DNA of 64,000 bases from contig NZ_CP094929.1 of assembly GCF_022869165.1 (NCBI RefSeq), positions 1,674,001 through 1,738,000 of the forward strand. The letters are read 5' to 3'. This document shows, one piece after another, positions 43,690 to 53,246 of the stretch (the stretch's first letter is position 1; each line of letters opens with the position of its first letter). The notes beneath the pieces were generated by a model. That model had not been told where the DNA came from. It saw only the letters and a list, made by a program, of their open reading frames with translations, and did no database searches. The position numbers were made by a program, and so were the translations under genes. The DNA comes from Sphaerochaeta associata. GTDB lineage: Bacteria > Spirochaetota > Spirochaetia > Sphaerochaetales > Sphaerochaetaceae.

Positions 43690-44736
43690 TTACTTCTTGT
43701 AAAGGATGTTCACCGTGGCGCTCTTACGCAAATCATCAACCAAACCATTGATGGCCTGATAATATGTCTCCTGTTGTTTTGCGGAAGTAAGTTCGCTTCT
43801 GATGTAATCACGAATCGTACTGGTGGTATTGGGACTGATCGGTTCATCAAGTCCAAGAATCTTGGTCTCATTGTACGCCAGCACCTTGAGGATGTGATAG
43901 CCGGTCAGCGAGGTGACTACCGGGCTCGTGGTCCCTACATCGGTTGTGAAGGCAACATCGAAGAATGCATCGCCGAGCCCGGCCTGGGCATCGGTGTTGT
44001 CCATGGTGAGCCAGCCGATATCACCGGCTTTATTCTTACTCTGTGCATCCTGCGAATAATCGACGACAGCCTTTTCGAATGTCATCGTTCCAGCCTTGAT
44101 TTTTGCCGCCACCTCATCCAACGTCGCCTTATTCTTGTCATTGGTTGCCTGGTCGGCGGAAAAGGGAATATAGATGTGGCTGAGCTTTACAGTCTCAGGA
44201 CTTACGAACTGAGTCCTGTTCTTCCGATAAAAACTATTGATTTCAGTGTCGGTTATTGAAACAGGCTTGTTCAATACATCGGCCTTCTTCAGCCTGACAT
44301 ACGAATCCACCATCAATTGCTCACCTACCATCTTGCGATATGCTTCCACCGATCCGAAGTTGTTCTTGATTACCTCGGAGAACTGTTCATCGCTGATGTT
44401 CTGCCCGTAGGATGCTTCCAAATTTGCTTTCTGGGAAGCATACGCGCTATCGATCATACTATCGGTAATCTTGACTCCATCACGGGCTGCGCCTTGACGG
44501 AAGAGTTCATTGTTTATAAGAAGGTTTAAAACCTGCAGGGGATCGATGGTGGAGGGATCCTGTCCTGCCGTTTTTGCACTCTGTTGATATTCAGCAACTT
44601 CGGCATCAAGCTCAGCCATGCTGATCGGGGTGGTTTTCGTAAGTCTGACGGTTGCAGCAGGTGCTCCGATAGTGGCGGCAACAAGGTGAAAACCGACAAG
44701 CAGCATGACTGCGATAACAATTGCTCTACGTTTCAT
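43690..44736 (-). CDS. SurA-like periplasmic peptidyl-prolyl isomerase
   Basis: A 348-residue exported parvulin-type chaperone. The signal peptide ends near 'HLVAATIGAPA' (residue 20-25), the N-terminal SurA/trigger-like helical domain spans about 30-190, and one parvulin domain lies at about 200-300 ('VKLSHIYIPFSA', 'GDIGWLTMD', 'GYHILKVLAY'). It probably escorts outer-membrane proteins towards BamA. The ATG at 44736 is preceded by AGGAG; the frame opens 63 nt earlier without a site. Confidence 0.9.
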   Translation of the reverse strand: MKRRAIVIAVMLLVGFHLVAATIGAPAATVRLTKTTPISMAELDAEVAEYQQSAKTAGQDPSTIDPLQVLNLLINNELFRQGAARDGVKITDSMIDSAYASQKANLEASYGQNISDEQFSEVIKNNFGSVEAYRKMVGEQLMVDSYVRLKKADVLNKPVSITDTEINSFYRKNRTQFVSPETVKLSHIYIPFSADQATNDKNKATLDEVAAKIKAGTMTFEKAVVDYSQDAQSKNKAGDIGWLTMDNTDAQAGLGDAFFDVAFTTDVGTTSPVVTSLTGYHILKVLAYNETKILGLDEPISPNTTSTIRDYIRSELTSAKQQETYYQAINGLVDDLRKSATVNILYKK

Positions 44737-44795
44737 ATACGATACTCCTAGGGTCTTCATGCTCACAAGGTACTCTTTTACAGGAAGAGAATCAA

Positions 44796-45209
44796 TCAAA
44801 TCTGTAGATGTTTGCCAACAGCCTTGGCAAAATCAACTTTGGAAATCAGTTCGCTCTTTTTGAGGAACATTCCCTCTTTCTCCATGGCTTTCATCAGTGT
44901 CTGCAAGGTTTTCATCGATCGTACTCCACCCTTGGTAATAAATGCCATGCACCGCTTACCGGAAATACTGCCTGCAGTTTTCAGGAAGCCGGACACCGAG
45001 TTTGGGATTTTTCCACCAAAGAAGGTCGGGCTTTCCGTACCGATAATCAGATAATCGTAAAAGGAGACGATTTTACCCGTCTCAAGGGTCATATCAAGCA
45101 CGTCCACTTGGTGCCCCTGGGCTGAAATCCCCTCACTGAGCGCTTTGGCTATCGCCTTCATCTTCTCATTGCCTTTTGCAGCTGGTGCATACAGGACACA
45201 AACTCGCAT
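44796..45209 (-). CDS. Short flavodoxin-family protein
   Basis: A 137-residue flavodoxin-fold protein. The first strand and FMN-phosphate loop read 'VCVLYAPAAKGNEKM' (a degenerate S/T-x-T-G-N-T loop), with 'YDYLIIGTESPTFFGGKIP' as the mid-domain segment. The loop lacks the usual Thr residues, so FMN binding is not certain. The ATG at 45209 has GGGAGG upstream. It lies between secG and the PPIase gene. ispG in this window requires flavodoxin or ferredoxin as reductant, but pairing the two is speculative. Confidence 0.75.
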   Translation of the reverse strand: MRVCVLYAPAAKGNEKMKAIAKALSEGISAQGHQVDVLDMTLETGKIVSFYDYLIIGTESPTFFGGKIPNSVSGFLKTAGSISGKRCMAFITKGGVRSMKTLQTLMKAMEKEGMFLKKSELISKVDFAKAVGKHLQI

Positions 45210-45228
45210 GATACCTCCCTTGAAACAG

Positions 45229-45256
45229 CTACCGACCGCAATTACGCGGCCGGTAG
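45229..45256 (-). terminator. Hairpin between secG and the flavodoxin gene
   Basis: An 11-bp stem (CTACCGGCCGC/GCGGTCGGTAG, one G-U pair) with a 6-nt loop. No U-tract follows on the minus strand, so it looks like an intercistronic stabiliser or processing site rather than a full terminator. Confidence 0.55.
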
Positions 45257-45282
45257 TCACTAGTTAGAACGTTGCTACCGTC

Positions 45283-45627
45283 CTAGTTGGTACTGGGTAC
45301 TTCACCAGCGGCTGCAGCTTCACTGGCATTCCACCAGTCGGTTGTCTGCTGTACCTGTTCAGTGGTTACGGAGTCGAGCAGTTTGTCTTGAGACGGAGTC
45401 TTGTTGACAAAGGCTACTACGAGAGCCAGTACCAAAAAGAGTACGGCAAGCGTCCCCGTGGCCTTCGTTACAACACTGCTTGCGTGTGAACCAAAGGCGG
45501 TATTGCTTCCACCACCAAAAATGCCACCCAAGCCTTCACTCTGCTCATCTTGTACTGCAACAAGGAAGATCAAAAGCAGGCTGACAATCACGAATAAGAC
45601 CAACAGAATAATGCTCAAAACACCCAT
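45283..45627 (-). CDS. secG: Preprotein translocase subunit SecG
   Basis: Small SecYEG subunit of 114 residues with two membrane helices (about 3-24 and 53-72) joined by the conserved Gly-rich loop 'EGLGGIFGGGSNTAFGS'. The C-terminal tail (after residue 78) is longer and more polar than in E. coli. It lies 17 nt after tpiA, the common tpiA-secG linkage. Confidence 0.95.
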   Translation of the reverse strand: MGVLSIILLVLFVIVSLLLIFLVAVQDEQSEGLGGIFGGGSNTAFGSHASSVVTKATGTLAVLFLVLALVVAFVNKTPSQDKLLDSVTTEQVQQTTDWWNASEAAAAGEVPSTN

Positions 45628-45644
45628 TTCTCTACTCCGGTTAC

Positions 45645-46397
45645 TTACTTATCGAAGTTGACAATCGGAAGAAATTGCTCCACAGAAAGTGAAGCCCCAC
45701 CCACCAATGCACCATCGATATGTTCCTTGGACATCAAGGCTTTCGCATTCGAAGCCTTCACTGAACCACCATACTGTATAATGAGCTCTTCTGCAACACC
45801 CTTTGTATAGAGTTTTGCAATAAGAGAGCGGATAAAAGCATGAGCTGCATCAGCATCCTCGGGAGTTGCGGTCTTCCCGGTTCCAATAGCCCAAACCGGC
45901 TCATAGGCCAAGGTGATTCGCTTCATCTGCTGCTCGGATACACCCTTGAGTCCTTCAGTAACCTGTCTGGTCAAGACTTCCTCAAGTTTACCACCCTCTC
46001 GTTCAGAAAGCGTCTCACCGATGCACAGATCCACATCCATCTCCTGAGAAAGCGCCAACAACACTTTTTTATTGATGAACTGGTCGGTCTCCCCGTACAA
46101 GGATCTTCTTTCACTGTGGCCAAGAATGACGGTATTCACGCCAAGGTCCTTGAGCATCAGTGCGCTCACTTCACCGGTAAATGCACCGTTGAGATTGTCG
46201 CTCATATTCTGGGCGGCGACAATAATCGAAGAGCCTTTCACGGCCTCAACAACAGCAGGAATAGTCACAAACGGAGGAGCGATCATGACCTTCGTCGTCG
46301 AGCCTTTCAGTGCGCTTACCAACTCCTTGGCGAAGGCGGCGCCTTCGCTGGGGGTCATATTCATTTTCCAGTTGCCTGCAATATAGTGTTTTCTCAT
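45645..46397 (-). CDS. tpiA: Triosephosphate isomerase
   Basis: Interconverts dihydroxyacetone phosphate and glyceraldehyde 3-phosphate. The 250-residue TIM barrel has 'GNWKMN' (catalytic Lys), 'ILGHSERR' (catalytic His), 'AYEPVWAIGTGK' (catalytic Glu) and 'YGGSVK' for phosphate. The ATG at 46397 is fixed by the pgk stop 1 nt upstream. The frame stays open into pgk, but there is a true pgk stop, so this is not a PGK-TIM fusion. Confidence 0.98.
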   Translation of the reverse strand: MRKHYIAGNWKMNMTPSEGAAFAKELVSALKGSTTKVMIAPPFVTIPAVVEAVKGSSIIVAAQNMSDNLNGAFTGEVSALMLKDLGVNTVILGHSERRSLYGETDQFINKKVLLALSQEMDVDLCIGETLSEREGGKLEEVLTRQVTEGLKGVSEQQMKRITLAYEPVWAIGTGKTATPEDADAAHAFIRSLIAKLYTKGVAEELIIQYGGSVKASNAKALMSKEHIDGALVGGASLSVEQFLPIVNFDK

Positions 46398-46398
46398 C

Positions 46399-47577
46399 TT
46401 ATTTCTCCAAAGCCTTGATACCAGGAAGCACCTGGCCTTCGAGGAACTCGAGGGAGGCGCCACCGCCGGTACTGACGTGGCTGATTTTATCTGCGAGATC
46501 GAATTTGTTGATGGCTGCCACTGAGTCGCCTCCACCTACAACGGTTGTTGCACTGCTTTGCGCAAGAGCTTTTGCAACGGTAAGCGTCCCGTTGGCAAAC
46601 GAGTTGAACTCAAACACACCCATTGGACCGTTCCACACAACACTCTTAGCCTTTGTTACCGCAGCAACTATTAGCTCGACGGTTTTCGGCCCGATATCCA
46701 TGCCGATCAAGTTTTGGGGGATGTCGGCGCTGTCAACCTTGATTACAGCAGTATCTTCCTTGAACTCTTCACCGCAGAGATGGTCAACAGGAAGAATGAC
46801 CTGTACACCTTTCTCCTTTGCTTTCGCAAGGAAGGAGGCTGCAGTCTCCTTGTAGTCCTCTTCAACCAAACTCTTGCCGATGCTGTGACCTTGGACGGCA
46901 AGGAACGTATATGCCATACCCCCACCGATTACAATGGTATTGCAGGTTCGGACCAAACTCTCAAGCACGCTGATCTTACTGGAGACCTTTGAACCTCCGA
47001 TTATCGCCACAAACGGCTTGTCGGGATTCTCAAGCAGCGGAGCCATGAACTTGACTTCCTTTTCGATCAGGAAACCGGCATAGGAAGGCAGGTAGTGTGC
47101 AACTCCTTCAGTAGAGGCATGTGCACGGTGGGCGGTGCCGAAAGCATCGTTGACATAGACATCACCAAAAGCGGCCAGACTCTTTGCAAATTCAGGATCG
47201 TTTGCTTCCTCTTCTGCATAGAAGCGGACATTCTCAAGCAACAGTACATCACCCTTATTCAAAGCGGCGACCTGAGCGGCGACTTCACTGCCAATAACAT
47301 CCTTGGCAAGCACCACGGGTTTACCCAGAAGTTCAGAAAAGCGTTTAGCAATGGGGGCCATGGAGAATTCAGGGTTCTTCTTTCCCTTGGGTCTTCCGAA
47401 ATGGCTCATCACCACCACCGAGGCGCCCTTCTCGAGCAAATAGTTGATCGTAGGAAGAGCTGCCTGGATACGGGTATCATCTGTTACCACTCCATCCTTC
47501 AACGGCACATTGAAATCTACACGTACCAAGGCTTTCTTGTTGGAGAAATCACACTCCCGAATAGTATTAAGAATCAT
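46399..47577 (-). CDS. pgk: Phosphoglycerate kinase
   Basis: Glycolytic ATP-generating kinase. At 392 residues it has the family start '[12 protein letters not shown]', 'SHFGRPKG', the N-domain '[10 protein letters not shown]' and the C-domain nucleotide loops 'GGGMAYTF' and '[10 protein letters not shown]'. It sits 101 nt after gap, separated by a symmetric hairpin, and is co-transcribed with tpiA and secG. Confidence 0.98.
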   Translation of the reverse strand: MILNTIRECDFSNKKALVRVDFNVPLKDGVVTDDTRIQAALPTINYLLEKGASVVVMSHFGRPKGKKNPEFSMAPIAKRFSELLGKPVVLAKDVIGSEVAAQVAALNKGDVLLLENVRFYAEEEANDPEFAKSLAAFGDVYVNDAFGTAHRAHASTEGVAHYLPSYAGFLIEKEVKFMAPLLENPDKPFVAIIGGSKVSSKISVLESLVRTCNTIVIGGGMAYTFLAVQGHSIGKSLVEEDYKETAASFLAKAKEKGVQVILPVDHLCGEEFKEDTAVIKVDSADIPQNLIGMDIGPKTVELIVAAVTKAKSVVWNGPMGVFEFNSFANGTLTVAKALAQSSATTVVGGGDSVAAINKFDLADKISHVSTGGGASLEFLEGQVLPGIKALEK

Positions 47578-47633
47578 AGGTTTCCTCTTTTGATTGGCAG
47601 GATAAAATCGTTTCTACAGCCTTAATGAGCGAA

Positions 47634-47659
47634 TCAGGCCTGCTATGAAACAGGCCTGA
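47634..47659. terminator. Hairpin between gap and pgk
   Basis: A perfect 9-bp stem (TCAGGCCTG/CAGGCCTGA) with an 8-nt loop, without a U-tract. It may set a higher level of gap than pgk message. Confidence 0.55.
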
Positions 47660-47678
47660 CCCAAATGTTTTATAAACG

Positions 47679-48722
<1,044 letters not shown>

Positions 48723-48724
48723 TT

Positions 48725-48754
48725 AATATACTGTTTTCCTTCTCTAAGGGTCAA
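48725..48754 (-). promoter_or_regulatory. Promoter of gap-pgk-tpiA-secG
   Basis: On the minus strand, TTGACC (48754-48749), an 18-nt spacer and TATATT (48730-48725). It begins 10 nt beyond the corC stop, with no obvious terminator between. Confidence 0.6.
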
Positions 48755-48763
48755 CGTATATAC

Positions 48764-49534
48764 TTATGATTTAACCACCAATTTCAATTGGTTGATCTTA
48801 TGCCCATCGATGTCCTCGACGGTAAAAATAGCCTCATCATCCTCGACCGACTCATCCTTGAGTGGAATTCTTCCGAACAACTCAAAGACATAGCCTCCGA
48901 TTGTCTCAAAATCCTCTTCAGAGAGATGCAGACCGACTGATTCATTGACTTCCTCGATGGAAGTTCGCGCCTCTACAACGAAGGTATTGTCATCCAGCTT
49001 GCAGATTCCATCGTCCTCATCCTCATCAAACTCATCCTGGATTTCACCGACGATGACTTCAAGGATGTCTTCCATGCAGACAATCCCGCTGACACCTCCG
49101 TACTCATCGATGGCGATGGCAATATGCACCTTGCGCAGCTTGAACTCCCTGAGCAGATCATCGAGATGCTTGCTTTCGGGAATGAAATACGGCTTACGCA
49201 TCAATGCTTTTGCATTGAAGCCGTTGGTGATGCCGTGTCTGAGAATATCCTTGGCGTACAAGACTCCGACGATGTTGTCGATCGTCTGTTCATACACAGG
49301 ATAGCGGGAGTACCCTTGTTCCTGGATGATCGTATATAAATCATCCAAATTGATGTCACTGCTGATAAACTGGACATCAACTCTGGGAACCATGATTTCC
49401 TTGACTGTCTTATCCCTCAGCTCCCGTATACCCTCTATCATGGTCTGCCGTTCTTCCAAATCAACCTTGGACTGCAATTCACGATCCTTGCCGTCCAGAC
49501 TTTTCCTAAACAGACCTCTCCATGGCAAGCTCAA
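48764..49534 (-). CDS. corC: CorC/YbeX-type CBS-domain protein
   Basis: A cytosolic CorC-like protein of 256 residues: 'VKEIMVPRVDVQFI', two CBS domains (about 47-105 and 110-165, with 'IDEYGGVSGIVCMEDILEVIVGEI') and a CorC_HlyC domain (about 175-256). It lacks the DUF21 membrane domain of TlyC-type proteins. Linked roles are Mg2+/Co2+ efflux and ribosome metabolism. The start is TTG, supported by GAGGGGGAG 6 nt upstream, and overlaps the ybeY stop by 4 nt. The phoH-ybeY-corC set matches E. coli ybeZ-ybeY-ybeX. Confidence 0.92.
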   Translation of the reverse strand: MSLPWRGLFRKSLDGKDRELQSKVDLEERQTMIEGIRELRDKTVKEIMVPRVDVQFISSDINLDDLYTIIQEQGYSRYPVYEQTIDNIVGVLYAKDILRHGITNGFNAKALMRKPYFIPESKHLDDLLREFKLRKVHIAIAIDEYGGVSGIVCMEDILEVIVGEIQDEFDEDEDDGICKLDDNTFVVEARTSIEEVNESVGLHLSEEDFETIGGYVFELFGRIPLKDESVEDDEAIFTVEDIDGHKINQLKLVVKS

Positions 49535-50031
49535 CGTTTGCTCCCCCTCACTTGCTGCAGCAGCTGCTCCTGTTTCACCAACATTGGTTCATCAGGGTCG
49601 TTGGTAGCATGATCCTCGCCCAATAAGTGCAAAAGACCATGAATCAACAAACGATGCAGCTCCTCATCTGGTTCTACACTAAAGGATAGTGCGTTTCTTT
49701 TCAAGGTATCAAGAGAAATAACCATGTCTCCGAGAACCTGAATTTCTTGTGGCAGCGACCCGGTTTCCTCAAAAACAACCTCAGGCCAAGTAAAATCCTC
49801 GACATCGTCTTCCTGGACGAACGAAAGGATGTCGGTAGGTTCATCCTTGCCCCTGTAGGTACGATTCAATTCCTGCATGGAGGCATCACTGACAAAACTG
49901 ACCGAGAATTCACAACCTGGTTGTTCCAACATTGTTAAAACCTGTTCCAACCGTTCTATGACGAGAGCCTGCCCTGCACTCTGTTCATACTCATCCTGCT
50001 CATACGCCACATCAATATAATACGTTTCCAA
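49531..50031 (-). CDS. ybeY: Endoribonuclease YbeY
   Basis: A metal-dependent RNase for 16S rRNA maturation and ribosome quality control. The zinc motif HxxxHxxGxxH is exact ('HGLLHLLGEDH' near residue 130), and the preceding 'DEPTDILSFV' is typical. I place the start at TTG 50031 (166 residues), because AGGGGAG lies upstream and the upstream gene stops at 50036. An ATG at 50067 would add 12 residues inside pgpH without a ribosome site. Confidence 0.92.
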   Translation of the reverse strand: METYYIDVAYEQDEYEQSAGQALVIERLEQVLTMLEQPGCEFSVSFVSDASMQELNRTYRGKDEPTDILSFVQEDDVEDFTWPEVVFEETGSLPQEIQVLGDMVISLDTLKRNALSFSVEPDEELHRLLIHGLLHLLGEDHATNDPDEPMLVKQEQLLQQVRGSKR

Positions 50032-50035
50032 TCTC

Positions 50036-52261
50036 CTACTCTCCCCTTGATTTCTGATCCGGTTCATCCGGATAATCGATTCTGTGATGGTCCCGTCCGA
50101 TCAAGGTCTGGACGAAAGCATCTTCAATTTGGTCAAGATCGGTCAGTGAAAGCTGTGAATCCTTGAGCTGGTCCCGTTCGAACTTACCCATGATGATCGC
50201 ATGTACCAATTTCTGGTATTTGGAGTGGTTGGGTTTCTTGATGGTCCTGCTTGCCGCTTCAACACAGTCGGCAAGCATGACTATCGCCGATTCAGGAAAG
50301 GTTGGTGGGCTACCGGTGTAGGAATAATCATCAGCCTTGACCTCGGCACCCGCCGACAGGGCCTGCTCCTTGGCTTCATTGTAAAAGAACTGAATAATAT
50401 CGTTGCCGTGATGTTGGGCGATGATGTCCAGAACTTCCTGGGGAAGTCCCGCCTCCCTGCCCTTTTCCAGGCCGAGTTTCACATGGCTTTTAATGATTGC
50501 CGCCGACAAACTCGGCTTGATGTCATCATGTTTATTCTCTGTTCCCTGGTTCTCAATAAAGTATTCAGGGTGATCGGACTTGCCGATATCGTGATAAATG
50601 CCGCCGACTTTAGCAAGCATGGCATTGACGCCGATGGCTTTTGCGGCCTGATATGCAAGATCCGAGACATAGCGTGAATGATTATAGGTTCCTTGGGCGA
50701 CGGTCCCAAGTCGGTCAAGAACGGGACTGTCCGTGAACGCCAGCTCGCTGAGTCGATAGGCGGTAGGGATGTTGAACCCACGTTCACATAAGGGAACAAG
50801 GGCCTCAACCAATACCAAGCTGATGGTAACGTTCAGAAGCATACCGCCGATAAGAGGAAGAACCGACTGCAGAGGAAGTCCTACCAGCAAGTTCAGTGCC
50901 AGGGCGGCAAAACTGCAGATGACACAGGCATAGAACCAGTTGAACAGGTCTTCCAGTCGTTTGAAGGTATATCGGAAGAAGTACAAACAGATTCCTCCAG
51001 CTGTAAGGCTGAAAAAGAAAGTCATTGCGGAAGCCTGAGGCATCAGCGAAGCATAGCAGGACAATAAAAAGGCGGCAACCAAGCCAAGACGTTTCTTACT
51101 GGTTATATGCGCCGTAAACATCGGTGCGAAGAGAATCGGAAGAAATGAATCAAGGAACAATATCGATTGGGTGTGCAAAAGATGTGATACTGCATACATG
51201 GCAAGCATGGAGAGGGCTACCGATGCTAGCATCAGGTTCAAATACAGGTAGAGTCGTTTTTCAGCATACAAAAATTGAATAAAAACATAGACCGATACGC
51301 TTGTCGCGAGCAGGATGAAAACAGCCCTTCCGATCATTTCAAGAATGGTGTACTGAAAGGCCTGATTGCCCATCGCCTCCAGCAAAGCCAACTGCTGTTC
51401 GGTGATGACGGTGTCCTTGGTGATGATTTTCTCGCCGCGCTCGACCAAAACCACAATGCTTTGAACGGAATCCGCAGCCTTTTGCCGCTCGGTCAGTGTT
51501 TGAACTTCCTCATAGACTACATTTTCTTCCAACAACCATGAAAGAGCATCCACCAACAGATACGGCTGGAAGGCCTGCTGCACCTTGCGGTACCCATCCA
51601 GCCAGGAAATCAAGACAGTTGCAAGATTCTCCTTGGTGAAGACCGTAGAAACCAATTGCGGTTCCAGCAGCTTCGCATCCTGCATCGAAACGGTATTTTG
51701 CAGCACATAGGAGTCATATCCTTCTGCCTCGATTACTGCAAGATCTGATGCAGAGAACAACCCCTGCTTAAGAATGACTTCGGCTGTTTCTTCAAGCGCT
51801 TGAAGGAAAAACCATCGGTCGGATTCTGTAAATGAACGAAGCCGCTCAATGACATTGCCAGTGTCAGTCAGCTGGGTCTGTGCGAGAAACGACTCTGCAC
51901 CATCTTCTCCGTTGTCCATAAGATCAATGAACAAATCGATTCGCTGGCGGCTGAGCATGGTAGAGCGCAGGGAGAAGGTGAACAAAGGCGCTACCGCCCT
52001 CTGCTTTTCTTGAATCAAAGCCTGGGTGCGCTTCTCATCGATATAGGAGAAGTTTTCAGTTGCATATACATCGTCCTCAGCCAACTCTCCAACCTGATGC
52101 ATCCGTCCCCTGTCCTGCAATAGACTATCAGCCGACTTGCTGCTGAAAAGGGGAACCAACATGGCCAAAACGACAATCAGGATGATGAGGGCGATGGAGA
52201 TTTGTCGCTCCAACTTATTCGGTTTGCGTTTCTCACCCAACCTCAATCGCTGATCTTTCAT
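50036..52261 (-). CDS. pgpH: 7TM-HD family phosphohydrolase (PgpH-like, probable c-di-AMP phosphodiesterase)
   Basis: A 741-residue membrane protein: an N-terminal helix (about 22-42), a large extracytoplasmic 7TMR-HDED domain (about 45-290), seven membrane helices (about 305-500) and a C-terminal HD domain. The HD domain includes 'SRYVSDLAYQAAKAIG', the HD pair in 'GGIYHDIGKSDHPEYF', 'KSHVKLGLEKG' and 'IAQHHGN'. This architecture is that of PgpH, which degrades cyclic di-AMP. It sits between phoH and ybeY, as in many Firmicutes. No c-di-AMP cyclase is in the window, so the substrate is inferred from the family. Confidence 0.9.
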   Translation of the reverse strand: MKDQRLRLGEKRKPNKLERQISIALIILIVVLAMLVPLFSSKSADSLLQDRGRMHQVGELAEDDVYATENFSYIDEKRTQALIQEKQRAVAPLFTFSLRSTMLSRQRIDLFIDLMDNGEDGAESFLAQTQLTDTGNVIERLRSFTESDRWFFLQALEETAEVILKQGLFSASDLAVIEAEGYDSYVLQNTVSMQDAKLLEPQLVSTVFTKENLATVLISWLDGYRKVQQAFQPYLLVDALSWLLEENVVYEEVQTLTERQKAADSVQSIVVLVERGEKIITKDTVITEQQLALLEAMGNQAFQYTILEMIGRAVFILLATSVSVYVFIQFLYAEKRLYLYLNLMLASVALSMLAMYAVSHLLHTQSILFLDSFLPILFAPMFTAHITSKKRLGLVAAFLLSCYASLMPQASAMTFFFSLTAGGICLYFFRYTFKRLEDLFNWFYACVICSFAALALNLLVGLPLQSVLPLIGGMLLNVTISLVLVEALVPLCERGFNIPTAYRLSELAFTDSPVLDRLGTVAQGTYNHSRYVSDLAYQAAKAIGVNAMLAKVGGIYHDIGKSDHPEYFIENQGTENKHDDIKPSLSAAIIKSHVKLGLEKGREAGLPQEVLDIIAQHHGNDIIQFFYNEAKEQALSAGAEVKADDYSYTGSPPTFPESAIVMLADCVEAASRTIKKPNHSKYQKLVHAIIMGKFERDQLKDSQLSLTDLDQIEDAFVQTLIGRDHHRIDYPDEPDQKSRGE

Positions 52262-53238
52262 AAGCTGCTCCGCTTCTGTTGATTGAGATCTTGCGCGTAC
52301 GCGTCGATGATATGGCTTACTATTCTTGAGCGAACCACATCACGAGAATCAAACAGAACAAAATCGAGGCCTTCGATATCCTTGAGAATATGCATGGCAT
52401 GTACCAATCCACTGTCCTTGTTGCGCGGCAGATCCACTTGGCTGATGTCGCCGGTGATGATGGCGCTGGAATTTTCCCCTAGGCGTGTCAAGAACATCTG
52501 CATCTGTTCCCTTGTGGTGTTCTGCGCTTCATCCAGTATGACTATGGCATTCTGCAACGAGCGACCCCGCATATACGCCAGAGGGGCGATTTCTATGCTT
52601 CCATTCTCTTCAAGACGTCTGATATTCTGTACGCTGATCATCGATTCCATTGCATCGTACAATGGTCGTAGATAAGGATTGATCTTTTGGGCCAAGTCTC
52701 CGGGGAGGAATCCCAGATTCTCACCCGCTTCCACAATAGGACGGGTGAGTATCAACTTATGCCGTTTTCCCGAGAGCAGTTGGCTCAAGGCGTAGGCTAC
52801 CGCCAAAAAGGTTTTGCCGGTACCGGCAGGCCCGATGCCAAAGACAATCTGGTTCTCTTCCATGCTCTTGATATATGTTTCCTGACGAGGACCTTTGGGA
52901 TACGCGAAGCGATTATGCACCAAAATGTACGGTTTCGCATCCGTTTGCGGCAACAGCACCTCGTCCAAGGTAATCGAAGCGTGCTTCAGACTTTGAAACT
53001 CCATGAAAATCTCTGATTCACTGAAGTAATGCTGCTGTTCGGAGACTCGTTGCAAGCGGGCGATCAATTGCTGGAATCGGTTGACGACCGTCTCATCCTT
53101 ACTCAGGCAGGAGACCGTGTTGCCTTTTACATACATATCACAACCCAACAAAGCCTCAATATACGGCAGGTTCCGGTCATTGATTCCGAGAACCCGCTGC
53201 ATCTGCTCTTCACTGGAGAAATCCACACTTCTTTCCAT
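52258..53238 (-). CDS. phoH: PhoH family ATPase (YbeZ-like)
   Basis: A 326-residue cytoplasmic protein. An N-terminal domain (about 1-110) is followed by the PhoH P-loop domain: Walker A 'GPAGTGKTFLA' near 147, 'LTRPIVEAGENLGFLPGD', Walker B 'AIVILDEAQNTT' and 'TGDISQVDLP'. It works with YbeY in RNA/ribosome metabolism. The ATG at 53238 lies 8 nt after the lptD stop. It overlaps pgpH by 4 nt (ATGA). Confidence 0.95.
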   Translation of the reverse strand: MERSVDFSSEEQMQRVLGINDRNLPYIEALLGCDMYVKGNTVSCLSKDETVVNRFQQLIARLQRVSEQQHYFSESEIFMEFQSLKHASITLDEVLLPQTDAKPYILVHNRFAYPKGPRQETYIKSMEENQIVFGIGPAGTGKTFLAVAYALSQLLSGKRHKLILTRPIVEAGENLGFLPGDLAQKINPYLRPLYDAMESMISVQNIRRLEENGSIEIAPLAYMRGRSLQNAIVILDEAQNTTREQMQMFLTRLGENSSAIITGDISQVDLPRNKDSGLVHAMHILKDIEGLDFVLFDSRDVVRSRIVSHIIDAYAQDLNQQKRSSL

Positions 53239-53246
53239 TCGCAATC

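Noticed and set aside
45645-46535. An open frame joining tpiA to upstream sequence, suggesting a PGK-TIM fusion as in Thermotoga
   Set aside because: pgk has its own stop at 46399-46401 in another frame, and tpiA has a proper ATG 1 nt later; the extension is pgk read out of frame.
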